From assembly GCF_030272615.1 (NCBI RefSeq), contig NC_081414.1, positions 819,404,396 to 819,468,395 on the forward strand: a stretch of 64,000 nucleotides of DNA, in the 5' to 3' direction. Both the position numbers and the translations under genes were made by a program. The notes under the pieces are model-generated. The model had not been told where the DNA came from and searched no databases. It worked only from the letters and a program-made list of their open reading frames with translations. The stretch comes from Cryptomeria japonica (taxonomy: Eukaryota; Streptophyta; Pinopsida; Cupressales; Cupressaceae). This document shows positions 46,394 through 57,420 of this stretch, piece by piece; the stretch's first letter is position 1; every line of letters starts with the position of its first letter.

Positions 46394-47854
46394 TGTTGAA
46401 CACTATCAGATGTTGAGAGGGGGGTGAATCAGCATACACTAAAACTTGATTAGATTAAACTATTTAAACCATGACATCCATTCCAATCAATTTGCATGAA
46501 AGTAAGCAACAATAGTTTAGCAAATGCATCCGCACAAGAACAAAAGTATTTTTACATGAAAAACCATGGTGAGAATTCAACTCATAATATGTATTAACTA
46601 TTTACAAGATTCTAGGCCACAGCCCAAGGAGCTCACTACTCCAGACTTGCAGGCTAAGGCAAACTAACCTAGGGAAAGATACAAAAGACATGCACAATTG
46701 AAGATCACTTCTTCAAGACAAGATACAAAAATAACTATCCAAATAAAATATGAAAAATTGATCAAACTATATAGGAAACTATCATCTGATAATATGTTGA
46801 TAGCAGTTCACAGATTAAAGCTCCTATGTCACAATAACACATCTAGACCTATGCTTCGCACAAACTTGCACCATAGATCAACTCATTGTCACATACACTT
46901 CTTCGCACACCATTCTATATCTACATAACCCAACTGGAGTATTTAATATATACCATCCAGATCAACAATAATCTCTATTAGGTTGATCAAAGGAAAATGT
47001 AACATGTATGTAACATTGACCCAAAATATTTCTTGCAGTAGGTAAATAAAGTGTGTGAGGGATCACACCAAGTCAAGACAACTTCAAAATATCATCAAAA
47101 ATACTACAACAACTACTCAGACCAAAATACATAAGCCGGTACAATCCAATCTGATTAACTCAAAATATCTTAATCCAAACCCCAAAACAAAATAAGTGGT
47201 CCACCACTAAAGAAGCACAACGCTTTAGGAATAGTAAAAATTGATCTACAACATCCTTAAAGTGATATCAAGATGAGGAAAGAAATGCATTCCTCTGAAC
47301 ACTTATGAAATAATACCAAAACTGAACATAAACAATAATTTCACTTGTGAACAACCATCTAGTCAACTAGAAATCTATAATCAAGCTATCGAAAACATTC
47401 TGCAATAATCAATATAGCCATTTCAAACATATCTAGTGCAAACACACATTTTGGAATATGATAGTTATTCACCAGAAAAGTCAACAGAGCTAACAATATT
47501 GCTTCTGAACCAAACAAGGAACATCAATCCTCCAGAAATACATCATGCCATCATCCTAGTCCATCTAGAAAGCACAACATCAATATGTAAATAAATATGT
47601 GGTATATAACCAATAAAATAGACATACAAATCAGAAACTAGATACAATCAAACATCAGGAACAGAAACTAGATACAATCAGACATCAAGAACACAAAACA
47701 AAATAAGTTGTCAGGCAAAATATTGTACCATACATTACTTTCATACAACGAACCATTGGCACCAACATCACAGTACATCCAAACCAAACCAATAGCCAGA
47801 CAGACCACCAACAATAGGTTTGATATCAATGACAACAAAGACACATGTACAACA
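46394..47854 (-). repeat. 3' LTR of element I
   Basis: Plus strand TGTTGAACAC to GTACAACA, 1461 bp; close match to 50081-51529. Confidence 0.9.
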
Positions 47855-47868
47855 ATCTCCCCCTTTGT
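47855..47868 (-). other. Polypurine tract of element I
   Basis: Minus strand ACAAAGGGGGAGAT before the LTR; a second one ('ctctccccctttgacatc', about 47,951) lies further in. Confidence 0.8.
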
Positions 47869-48076
47869 CATTGATGTCAAAACAAATTCTCCTCAAACAC
47901 TTCTCCCCTGATCACCAAATCTCTCAAATCTCTCCACAAGTACAACAATGCTCTCCCCCTTTGACATCAAAGATAAAGGGAGACAAGTTTTGCCAAAATA
48001 GATTGATCAAAACTGTAACTCCACAACAATACCATAGAAAGAAACAAATTAAATACAAGTACCTTCATGCAAATTG

Positions 48077-48769
48077 TCATGCATTATAAGGCCAAATATC
48101 TTTGAACACTATCATAGAGGAATTTGAACCTTCTTGATTCTTGTAATACACCTTGTACAAAATTCCCATGGTCACATATCTAACTCCCAAATCAACAATG
48201 CTATCAATTATAAGAGCTCTCTTATATGACACAACACCAATTAACATATGCACCTCTTCATTCTTCACTGACTTTAGAGTAACTACCATTCCAGTAGAAC
48301 ACAAGCCAGTCACATCCCTTGGGGCATTCTTAGAAATCAAGTATGGTCAATCTAACCATACAAAATATCCAAGAATTCTACTCATTGTCATCCTAATTAT
48401 CTCTTCATCACCAAATAAAGGGAAATTACTCCATGTATCCAAACCCATATGTCCTAAACTAGCATATTTTTCTTTAAACCTTTGTGCACCATAAAATAGA
48501 TTAGTTCTTTTAAAATCACTAATCTTGCTATTATTGTACTCCTCCAAGAAAAAATGAATATAATGATAGACATCTTCTCTTTGTACAACTTTATTAGGAA
48601 CAATAGAAAAACCACCAACAAGGTCTTCTACAACTTGAATAAACAGACAATTTTCAAAAATAGGTTGAGCTTCATTGTGAATACTAACAATTCTATAATA
48701 TTCCATTGAAAGATCGTAGATTTGAGAAATACCTTTGAATGATTTTCCTTTGCAAGTCTTTTCATTCAT
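48077..48769 (-). pseudogene. Element I accessory ORF (unknown function)
   Basis: Minus strand 48769-48347 encodes 140 residues (MNEKTCKGKSFKGISQIYDL, then FIQVVEDLVGGFSIVPNKVV, GLDTWSNFPLFGDEEIIRMT, ending GYFVWLD). After a stop the frame continues at 48340-48077: ISKNAPRDVTGLCSTGMVVT, VSYKRALIIDSIVDLGVRYV. It is not obviously the same protein as the A/B/C accessory ORF. Function unknown; it sits where pol would be expected. Confidence 0.55.
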
Positions 48770-48989
48770 TAACTCCTTGATTCACAATTACACAAATAAA
48801 TTCTAAAAATTAGTATATAACCACCACTTAGGGTTTCTGAAAGGTCTTCAAAAATCTTATACACTGCACACCCAATACCACAAAAAAAGTTATATATCAC
48901 CAAATATACTCAAGAGCCACCAAAGATTCCTTTCAAACATCTGCCATGCTAACAACAACCCAGCATCAAATAAAGAGGAGATAAAATAT

Positions 48990-50065
48990 ATGTGTTAAGC
49001 TCTCCCCTCTTCAATATTTTCCTCAACCTTAGCATCTGATTTATTCACCCATGTCATCTTCATCTTCTCCTTTCCTTCATTGATATCAATTCTCTTTTAT
49101 ATACCATTAGACTTCTCAATTCTTCTACTACAATGTTTTGTAGTGTGTGCCATATTATTGCATTTATAGCATATTAGACCTCTCTAAGGTCTACTACATT
49201 TCATTCTACCAAATCTGACTCTCTTGTTTAGCCTGCATTCAATAGCTTTGCGCCCATGTGCATTGAATGCATAAAAATGTTCATTGAAAGACTGAGAAAA
49301 GTTCATATTTTGTATCCATTCCAAATCATCTTACTTCTATATTCAATGGCCTTATGCCCAAACTTATTGCAATAGCGACAATTTCCATAAAAAGATTGAT
49401 TTCTAGTTTGAATTCTGCATTCACTAACTCTATGTTTGATTCCATGGCATGAAAAACAATTACCATTAAAAGATGAACACCTAGAGGGAATAGGAGGAGG
49501 TCTCCTGACATTCTTTAAATTTTGGTCTAAAATGAAATTCTTCTGATATTTATTAGATTTTTTTAAACCATCCTTGATCTTGTCTTTTCCTTTATCATTC
49601 TTTGAATATTCACCTTATTCAAAGCCAAGTCCACCTTTGTCTTTACTTTATTTATAAGAATTGAGCATAACATCTAGCACTTCACTACCAACTCTGAGTT
49701 ACACCCCATTGTCAATTTGATCATTTACATCTTTCAATTCCTTCTTAAGTCTGATTACCTCTTCAAGTCTCAAACAATTTTTCTTCTTTTCATCAAGATT
49801 TGTATCAAATTCATCAATGACCTTGTTTCCCTTATCAAGAAGGGTTCTTAAGAAATAAATATTTTCAATTGTCTTCTTTTACTTTTCTTTGTTGTCTTCT
49901 AGATCATCCAAAGCAGATCTCAATTCACTTTTCATGTCAACCACACCATCGACATCATCCCAATCATTTTGATCAGTAGCATCCATGTCATTTAATTCTT
50001 CTCTAAACATAGTTTTCAAAAACCTAGATCTACCTTAGCGGTTAAGTTGTCTCTTGAGGAACCAA
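48990..50065 (-). pseudogene. Element I gag-like relic with zinc knuckles
   Basis: Minus strand from about 50,010: MFREELNDMDATDQNDWDDV, a Lys/Glu-rich coiled coil with VIDEFDTNLDEKKKNCLRLE, then GGLGFE before basic spacer, knuckles CFSCHGIKHRVSEC, CRYCNKFGHKAIEY (last Cys lost) and CYKCNNMAHTTKHC (about 49,170). Layout matches B's gag-like ORF (coiled coil, LGFE motif, several knuckles). Stops interrupt it. Confidence 0.6.
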
Positions 50066-50068
50066 TGT

Positions 50069-50080
50069 TCTGATACCAAT
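50069..50080 (-). other. Primer-binding site of element I
   Basis: The minus strand after the 5' LTR reads ATTGGTATCAGAAC, the iMet type. Confidence 0.8.
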
Positions 50081-51529
50081 TATTGAACACTACCGAATGT
50101 TGAGAGGGGGGGTGAATTAGCATACATTAAAACTTGATCCGATCAAACTATTTAAACCATGACATCCATTCCAATCAATTTGCATGAAAGTAAACAATAA
50201 AAATAATAAATGCATCCACACAAGAACACCAAGATTTTTATGTGGAAAACCCAAACTAGGAAAACCCATGGTGAAAATTAAACTCACAATATGTATTAAT
50301 TGTTTACAAAGTTTTAGGCTACAACCCAGGGAGCTCACTACTCCAAACTTGTAGGCTAAGGCACATTGTCTTAGGGAAAGATACAAAATACTTGCACAAA
50401 TGAAGATCACTTCTTTAGGACAAGATATGAAAATAACTGTCTAGATACAAAATGAAAAATAGATCAAACTGTATAGGAAATTGGCATATGATAATATGTT
50501 GATAACAGTTTATAGATTAAAGCTCATTTATCATGATAACACTTTTGAACCTCTTCTTCACACAAAATCACGCCACATATCAACTCATTGCCACATACAC
50601 TTCTTCGCACGCCATTCTATATCTCCATAACCCAATTGAAGTATTTAATATATACCATTTGGATCAACAATAATCTCTATTAGGTCCATGAAAGGAAAAT
50701 GTAATGTTTACATAAAATTTACCCAAAATATTTCTTGCAGAAGGTAAAGAAAGTATGTGAGGGATCACACCAAGTTAGCACACCTTCCAAATATCAGAAA
50801 AAAGACTTAACATGCAACAACTCAGACCAAAATACATAAGATGGTACAAACAAATTTGATTAACTTAAAATATCTTAATCCAGACCCAAAAACAAAATAA
50901 TTGATCCACCACTAAAGAAGCACAATGCTTTAGGAATATTAATTGTTGATCTACAACATCCTTAAAGCAATATCAATATGAGGAAAGTAATGCATTCCTC
51001 CACACACTTCTAAAACTATACCAAAACTAATCATAAATAATAATGTCACATGCAAATAACCATCCAATCAACTGGAAATATCAAATCAAGCTACCAGAAA
51101 TATTTTGAAATAATTAACATAGTCATTAGAAACATATCAAGTGCAAACACACATTTTGAACTATAATACAATTCACCAGAATAGTTAGCAGAGATAACAA
51201 TACTACTTCCAAACTAAATAAGGAACATCAATCCTCTAGAAATACCTCATGTCATCATCCTAGTCCATCCAAAAAGAACAACATCAATTTGTAAATAACT
51301 TTGTGGCATATAACCAATCAGATAGACATATGAACTAGAAACAATATACAATCGGTCATCAAGAATACAAAACAAAATAAGATGTCAGGCAAAATACTAC
51401 ACCATACATTACTTTTGTACCACAAACCATCAGCACCAATATCACAGTACACCAAACCAAACCAATAGCTAGAAAGACCACCAACAATAGGTTTGAAATA
51501 AATGACAACAAAGACACATATGTGCAACA
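50081..51529 (-). repeat. 5' LTR of element I
   Basis: Plus strand TATTGAACAC (TG changed to TA) to GTGCAACA, 1449 bp. Confidence 0.9.
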
Positions 51530-52050
51530 CTATTAAGTTTGGTGGTGTGGAATCTGCTCAAGTTTGTGGCAAAAGAACAACATCCATGGATGGAAAAATC
51601 AAGATGGATGATGCTCGGTATGTAAAGGGTTTGAGGCACAATCTTCTTAGTGTTAGTCAAATGTGTAGTAAAGGATATAGACATACATTTAATGATAAGG
51701 GTTGTGAGATTATAACAGGTACTCTAGAAGAGTAATTGCAGAAGGAACAAAAACTAATGGAAATATGTTTTACTTGAAGGAAGCAAAAAATAGAAGTCGT
51801 TTTATTTCTCAGAATAGTGAGATTCGGTTGTGGAACAAGAGACTAGGACACATAAATTTTGTTAACATGGTGAAGATCAGTTTCAAAGAAGAAGTAAAAG
51901 ATTTTTCAAATATTACCAAGCCTAACTAGAATACTTTATGCAAGGAATGTCAAATGGGAAAGAAGATAAGGATAGGATTTAAGAGCAAGGTGTTTTCTAA
52001 TTCAAAACCTTTGTAGATGGTACATAGTGATCTATGCAGACCTGTTATCC
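51530..52050 (+). pseudogene. Element H second copy, right part (protease to integrase)
   Basis: Starts with the right TSD of I. Reads KFGGVESAQVCGKRTTSMDG, DARYVKGLRHNLLSVSQMCS, then frameshifted integrase zinc-binding region LWNKRLGHINFVNMVKISF, CKECQMGKK and VHSDLCRPV. Copia homology ends near 52,047; the rest of H and any 3' LTR are missing. Confidence 0.85.
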
Positions 52051-53513
52051 TTGTTTTTGCCTTAAAGCAAATACTACATAACCCCTACAAATCTTTGTTC
52101 AAATTCATTCTCATTTCTCTAAAGGTTTGTTTTTTGAGGCATTTTGGCCACCTCATTGGTCTTTGGGAAACTTTGTTTCCATTTTCCTATTTTTGTTTTG
52201 TTGGTTAAATTTGAAAATTTAACTTAAAACAAATTGTTGGTCTTTTGGTGTAAAGTCAAACTTAAAGTCCAACCCTACACCATCTTTTGGTCCTTTGTGC
52301 AAGGTCGGGTTTTAACTCTAACATTGCACTTGTCAATCTTAAAATGGTGCACTTTGGACTTATAAGTCCTAATTACACTATTCTTGAGTTTTTTGTGTGA
52401 ATCGGACTTATGAGTCTGAAGTGCACATTTATTTAGCACGACTTAGCATATTAATTGCAAGGTCTCTAGAATCATTTTTTATTTTTTTCCCTTATTTTTA
52501 TTCGGTTTTTTTTTCTTACCCTCATTCTTTTATGGTTTGAGGGTTGTGGTTGCATTGGAATCACTGTCAAGGCCAAAGTCCTCTTTCCAGGTGAGTCCCC
52601 TCACTTCCTTTCATTTCATTTTGTAGCTTTATTTTATTTTTTCTTGCTTTTAGTGTATGTTCTGGATTTAGACCCATCATACAATGTTGTTTTTCCTAGT
52701 TGAGATGAGTGTATGGTGGGCCTCAATCTCAAACATACACTGTTTTCATCCCCTTTGCCAAGTTTCGTATGGAATATAGTGGATGTCGGATTTGTAGCCA
52801 CGGCATACACCATTGTTCTATATGGTGGATGTCAAGTTTGTAGGCACAACATACACCATTATTTTATATGGTGGATGTCGGGGTTATTACCCTAATATAC
52901 ACCATTGTATCCTTCTCTATGGTGTATGATAGGGTCACGAACCCGACATACACCGAAGTCCTTTCTTGCGGTGTATGTCAAGGTCATGGCTCCACCCTAC
53001 ACTGTCACCATTGATATAATGTGTTGTTTTTACCAAGTGTGGTGACATGGTACGTGTTGGGGATATAACCCCACCATACACCATGTTTTCTTCTTTTAGT
53101 GTATGTCAGGGTTATAACCCCGACCCACACCAAAATTAGTGATCTTTTTCTTTTCTCTTTCCAAATGATGTAAATCGATTTCTAAGTCTGATTGTCGCCA
53201 TTTTTCATTTTTTGGTCCCCCATGGTGCACATCGGGCTTATAAGCCTGCTTTTCACCATTTATGTTTTTGAATCTTCCAAGTGCAAATCAAACTTATAAG
53301 TCTGAAATGCATCTTGTTTTTCTTTCACCAATTTTTTGTGTAAAATGGACTTATAAGCCCAATTTACACCAGATGCACACAAATGTAGATTGGAGATATG
53401 AATCCAATTTACACTCAGAAGAATTTTTGTTCTATCAATAAATTGGGATTTTTGAAATCCTAATAAGGTGATTCTAATGAATTAATGTATGGTGATGATC
53501 TTTTCCAAATGTT
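52051..53513. other. Unassigned region with palindrome array
   Basis: No ORF of note and no homology I can name. The open stretch at 52,713-52,895 is made of the repeats themselves. Its main content is the series of imperfect palindromes described separately. Confidence 0.5.
52247..53414. repeat. Array of about 20 imperfect palindromes, 30-34 bp each
   Basis: Units (plus strand): 52247-52281, 52297-52329, 52346-52379, 52395-52426, 52653-52684, 52708-52741, 52779-52811, 52824-52857, 52870-52903, 52921-52954, 52970-53003, 53049-53082, 53098-53131, 53167-53199, 53224-53257, 53281-53312, 53338-53370, 53384-53414. Each half opens GTG(T/C)A or GGTGTATG and closes with its complement around a TTATAA-like centre. 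Two types: arms like AATCGGACTTATAAG and arms like TGTCGGGGTTATAACCCC. Spacers of 12-230 bp are unrelated. Confidence 0.8.
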
Positions 53514-53529
53514 GTAGTTGTCATCACAA

Positions 53530-53851
53530 GCAAATGATAGAGCCATCACCAAGCAAGAAATCAATGAATTTCAAGAAGAAAGACCCTCATTCGATCTTCC
53601 CACCTTCCTTTGTGTCATCCAACATTGACAAAATTAGAGACACGGAGATAGAACATGCAAATCTTTAAGACTTCCTAAAGAGAGTGAAAGAGATATCATA
53701 GTACTACAAAATGGATGCAACCATCAAGAGTGGCATTCATTTAGTTGCAGCTTTCCCTATGTCGGCACAGAATCCTGAGTTTGTGCTAGCATTAGCTAAC
53801 AGATATGATCTAGTAAGTAGGTTAGTCAAGGATGCAGAGGGGAAGAAAACT
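53530..53851 (+). pseudogene. Unknown ORF fragment left of LTR J
   Basis: One frame reads EPSPSKKSMNFKKKDPHSIF, SNIDKIRDTEIEHANL, stop, DFLKRVKEIS, stop, then MDATIKSGIHLVAAFPMSAQ and YDLVSRLVKDAEGKKT up to the J LTR. The two stops are TAA and TAG where Gln would fit. Possibly the gag start of an old element cut by J; family not recognised. Confidence 0.4.
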
Positions 53852-55185
53852 TGTTGGATATTGTTGCTTCTAGGGTATTGTGTTGTCATGAATGTCAACA
53901 TATTCCTGTGTTTTGGTGTTGCAGAGTTCTATTTGGTGTTCCAGTGTTTGCAGTGAGTTTATCTATTTGGGATGCTGAGATACTTCATTCCTTATTGGTT
54001 TTAGTGATTTGGAAGTTTACTTGATCATATCATTTGATCTGGTTTGAGGTTTGGTATTTTTATTCAGTGGCTGGCAGAGTCTGGTATTTGATCCATTGTG
54101 CCTCAGTATGATCATATCTTTGGTTGTAGATTTGGGAAAGTGTTTTGGATATTCATGTGTATCTTCATTTCAATTGGTTTGTGATATGGTGCTCCATAAG
54201 TTATCTTTCTTGTCTGAATTGTTGTTGTTAAGTGTTATTAAGTGTTAGCGTGTTGATCGATGAAGATTTGAATAAGTGGTGTTGGTGCACCTATTGTTGT
54301 TGGTTCTAACATGCTTGTTTGTGTTTCCTAATCACGTCCTATTTGTTTTGATGGTTTGCATTGATTATTGTGTGATTTATTGATGATCTTCTTGGTTTGT
54401 TGATATTCTTCATGTTATGCAGTATATTGATGGTGTAACGTGTTGCGGTTGATCTTGGCAAGATTTCAGATGGTGGTGCATGTTTGAGGAATTGATTTAG
54501 GATCATTTTATGATGTCTATGATATTTTTTTGGTCTGGTGCTTGATATATGTATCATGTGATGTAAATATGTAATTAGGTGTTAAGGGTTTCGCCGACCT
54601 TGTAGTCAAGGTTGATGATTTGTATAAATGGGTGTAGTATTCATCTAATTTGGGTATCAATGTTGAGTCTGCATTGTGGCAAGATTTCAGATGGTGGTGC
54701 ATGTTTGAGGAATTGATTTAGGATCATTTTATGATGTCTATGATATTTTTTTGGTCTGGTGCTTGATACATGTATCATGTGATGTAAATATGTAATTAGG
54801 TGTTAAGGGTTTCGCCGACCTTGTAGTCAAGGTTGATGATTTGTATAAATGGGTGTAGTATTCATCTAATTTGGGTATCAATGTTGAGTCTACATTGTTA
54901 GAGAGTGGTGTATGTACGAACAAACGAATTCATCCTTTGGTGTGGTGTGTTGAGAAAATATTGGTGAAAGACAGACATTTGAGCTTAACTAGAACTATCA
55001 TCAGGCATTAGCAAATGCTATTTTTGCAATTCATTATTTCTGGATTGTGGTCTGAATATTTTTGTAAGGTAGTGAACCTTCCCTGAGGGTTGGAGCCTTC
55101 TGGGTCATTGTAATTTGAGGAATGAGCTCTAGGAAGTGTGCCTGAATGCATGTGCATTCCCCTTTGTAATATTAACACATACTAC
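53852..55185 (+). repeat. LTR fragment J
   Basis: Starts TGTTGGATATTGTTGC. It has the LTR features of this group (start, 'gcatgtgcattccccttt' near 55,150) but is cut at 55185 before the core and C-run, where K begins. No internal region follows. Confidence 0.7.
54456..54897 (+). repeat. 221-bp tandem duplication in LTR J
   Basis: 54456-54676 and 54677-54897 are nearly identical (two mismatches seen by eye). Each copy has a TATA-like TGTATAAATG (54621 and 54842). Confidence 0.95.
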
Positions 55186-56397
55186 TATTGGAAATTTGGA
55201 GGAATTGATTATGTGTTGCATTGATTTTTTGTCATTGATGGCAACGCCGGCTATTTTGGTTGTTTACCGGCTTCCAGTAGGTTTTGGTAGAGTGGTTGGA
55301 TCTGATATGCTCTAGTATGCTTTGGCTTGTGTATTTGGTTTAGATCTATCATTCATGCTATTCAGATGGGTATCAAAGTTAGTTGGTTCGATATTTGATG
55401 ACTCAGGAGCTATATTTTGTTCTAGTAAGCCTTTTGGTCACCAGTAAGGGTTCTGTCAACAGAGCTTTGTTGAAGACCTTTTGATGCACATGATAAGTTG
55501 TGTTGGAACAACTTCTAGATGAGTTTTGGGATGTTGTTGGTTATCTTGTTCGTGTTCCTATTAATCGGTGGTGTTGTATTTGGGTCCGGACCTAATGCTA
55601 TCTTATTCGGCTAGGTTATGGACCGGTTTATGTAACGTGTTGGTGGATGATCTCGATGCATTACCAGTTGGGTTTATTGATTGGATTATATTGTTTTGGT
55701 CTTAGGCTAGCTTGGTTGACCATTATATTGCTTTTTTAAGTTATGAATTTATTGTATTTTATTTTAGGTGGCCGACCTAATTGTTTAGGTCCTAGGTTGG
55801 TATAAATATGATGTAAGATCTCTTTGTAGATCATGGGAGAATTCATGGGTTTTTAGGTTATGGGATTATCTATGTGCGAATAAAGTTGTAATCATATGCA
55901 GAGGATTTTATCAATCGTAGGTGATCAAATTAGGTTGGTGAAAGAGGTTTAATACCTCTGGTACTGAGCTTAACCAGAACTGTACTCAGGTATAGTAGAT
56001 GTTATTCTTACAGTTCATTCTTCTTCTAGATTGTAGTCTGGATTTATTTTGTAGTCAATGAGGCTCCTTTTGTGATGAGCAGTGCACTCTAGGTTGTTGA
56101 CCTTCCTGCATGTGCAAGACCATCTTATTGTAATCACATACTTACTGTAGAAGTATTATCTGACTGTGGGTAGGCTTCCCACTGTGGTTTTTCCCTTTAC
56201 TGAGTTTTCCATGTACAAATCTTGGTGTTATCTTTTGTGGTTTATATTTGTGCTTAACTATTATATCTGTTGTTCTAGTATTTGGTTTATGTATTCTGGT
56301 AATAAGATTTTAATGCTTAAAGCTCTATAATCTGTTGACAACTTATTCACCCCCCCCCTTCTCTCAGTTGTCCTTCAGTTATCTAAGTTGTCTAATA
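55186..56397 (+). repeat. 5' LTR of element K
   Basis: 1212 bp, TATTGG to CTAATA; TATAAATATG at 55801; core 'cccactgtggtttttccc' near 56,180; C-run near 56,350. Confidence 0.9.
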
Positions 56398-56411
56398 ATT
56401 GGTATCAGAGC
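56398..56411 (+). other. Primer-binding site of element K
   Basis: ATTGGTATCAGAGC directly after the LTR; exact plant copia iMet-type PBS. Confidence 0.95.
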
Positions 56412-56453
56412 CTAGTCCTCTCTACAAAAGATTAGTCTCTTGAAGGAATATTT

Positions 56454-57420
56454 TTGGCATCTAATAGTGAGTTCATCAAGTTCATCTGATGTTGTTTTCT
56501 AAAGAGAAATTCCTAGGCTTGATGGAACAAATTACAAAGTATGGAAAATTCAGATGGACAATCATCTGAGATGTCTTGGCAAGGAGATTTGGGAGATCAC
56601 TGAGAATGGCTATACACAACATATTCCAGCATCTGGCAATCCTTCTCCAGTAGGCTTGGATAAGGACATTGAAAATTATTATAGAGCTAGATAAGCCCTT
56701 TTATGTGTACTTTCTGATCAGCAAATTATGGGACTATCTGACAAATCAATTGTGAAGGATATATGGAATAAATTAGAGACTCTGGATGAAGGTGACCCTA
56801 CTATTAAAATTCCTAAACTTGATGGTTACCGAGTGAGATATGAGAACCTAAAGATGGAAGAAGATGAAAGGATTAAGGCTTTTATGGAGAAAAATAATGA
56901 GATTGCCATGGGAATTCAGTGTTGTGGTGGATCTCTGAGTGAAGATGAAATAGTTTCTAAAGTACTGAGAGCTTTGCCACTGGCTTATAAGATAAAGGCT
57001 ACTCTAATTAATGAGTTGAGAACTATGGAAAACACCTTTGTTAATAAGGATACCTTGGTTGGTAAATTATCTACTTTTGAGCTTGAGGAATTCGGTCCTT
57101 CTAGAGTTACAAAATCTAAACATGCTTTTCATGCATCTACATCATCTACAGGCAAGAGTGATTATAAAGCCTTATATTCTAAGGAGCTGGAGGAAATGAA
57201 GAAAGAAGATGATGAGTTTGAGAAACTTGAATCCCTATTTGCTAGAAAAGTACCTAAAGGTCCTGTACGAAGTAAGTATGAAGAAAAATCACCTTTTAAA
57301 TGTTTTGCATGTAATAAGATAGGTCATTTTGCATCTAGATGTTCTGAAAGGAATTCAATATTTGAGAAAAGAGTTAGAAGATATTTTATGCCTAACCATG
57401 ATTATCAAGAACAAGAATAA
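56454..57420 (+). pseudogene. Element K gag
   Basis: The start codon equivalent to L's ATG is TTG at 56454, and the frame is shifted near 56,490. From 56,503 it reads REIPRLDGTNYKVWKIQMDN, a stop at about 56,693 (TAA where G and L have GAA), then MGLSDKSIVKDIWNKLETLD, KMEEDERIKAFMEKNNEIAM, SLSEDEIVSKVLRALPLAYK and zinc knuckle CFACNKIGHFASRC (intact). It ends by frameshift near 57,410. Confidence 0.9.

Larger units (their letters stand above)
46394..51529 (-). mobile_element. Element I: complete non-autonomous LTR element, minus strand
   Basis: LTRs 46394-47854 (3') and 50081-51529 (5'), PBS next to 50080, PPT next to 47855, TSD CTATT (46389-46393 and 51530-51534). Internal 2.2 kb carries a gag-like multi-knuckle relic and an accessory ORF, no protease, integrase or RT. 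Removing it joins NGGS to IKFGGVESAQVC, restoring the H protease region. Confidence 0.95.

Noticed and set aside
52713-52895. 60-residue ORF in the palindrome array
   Set aside because: Made of palindrome units and repeats itself; no coding signal.
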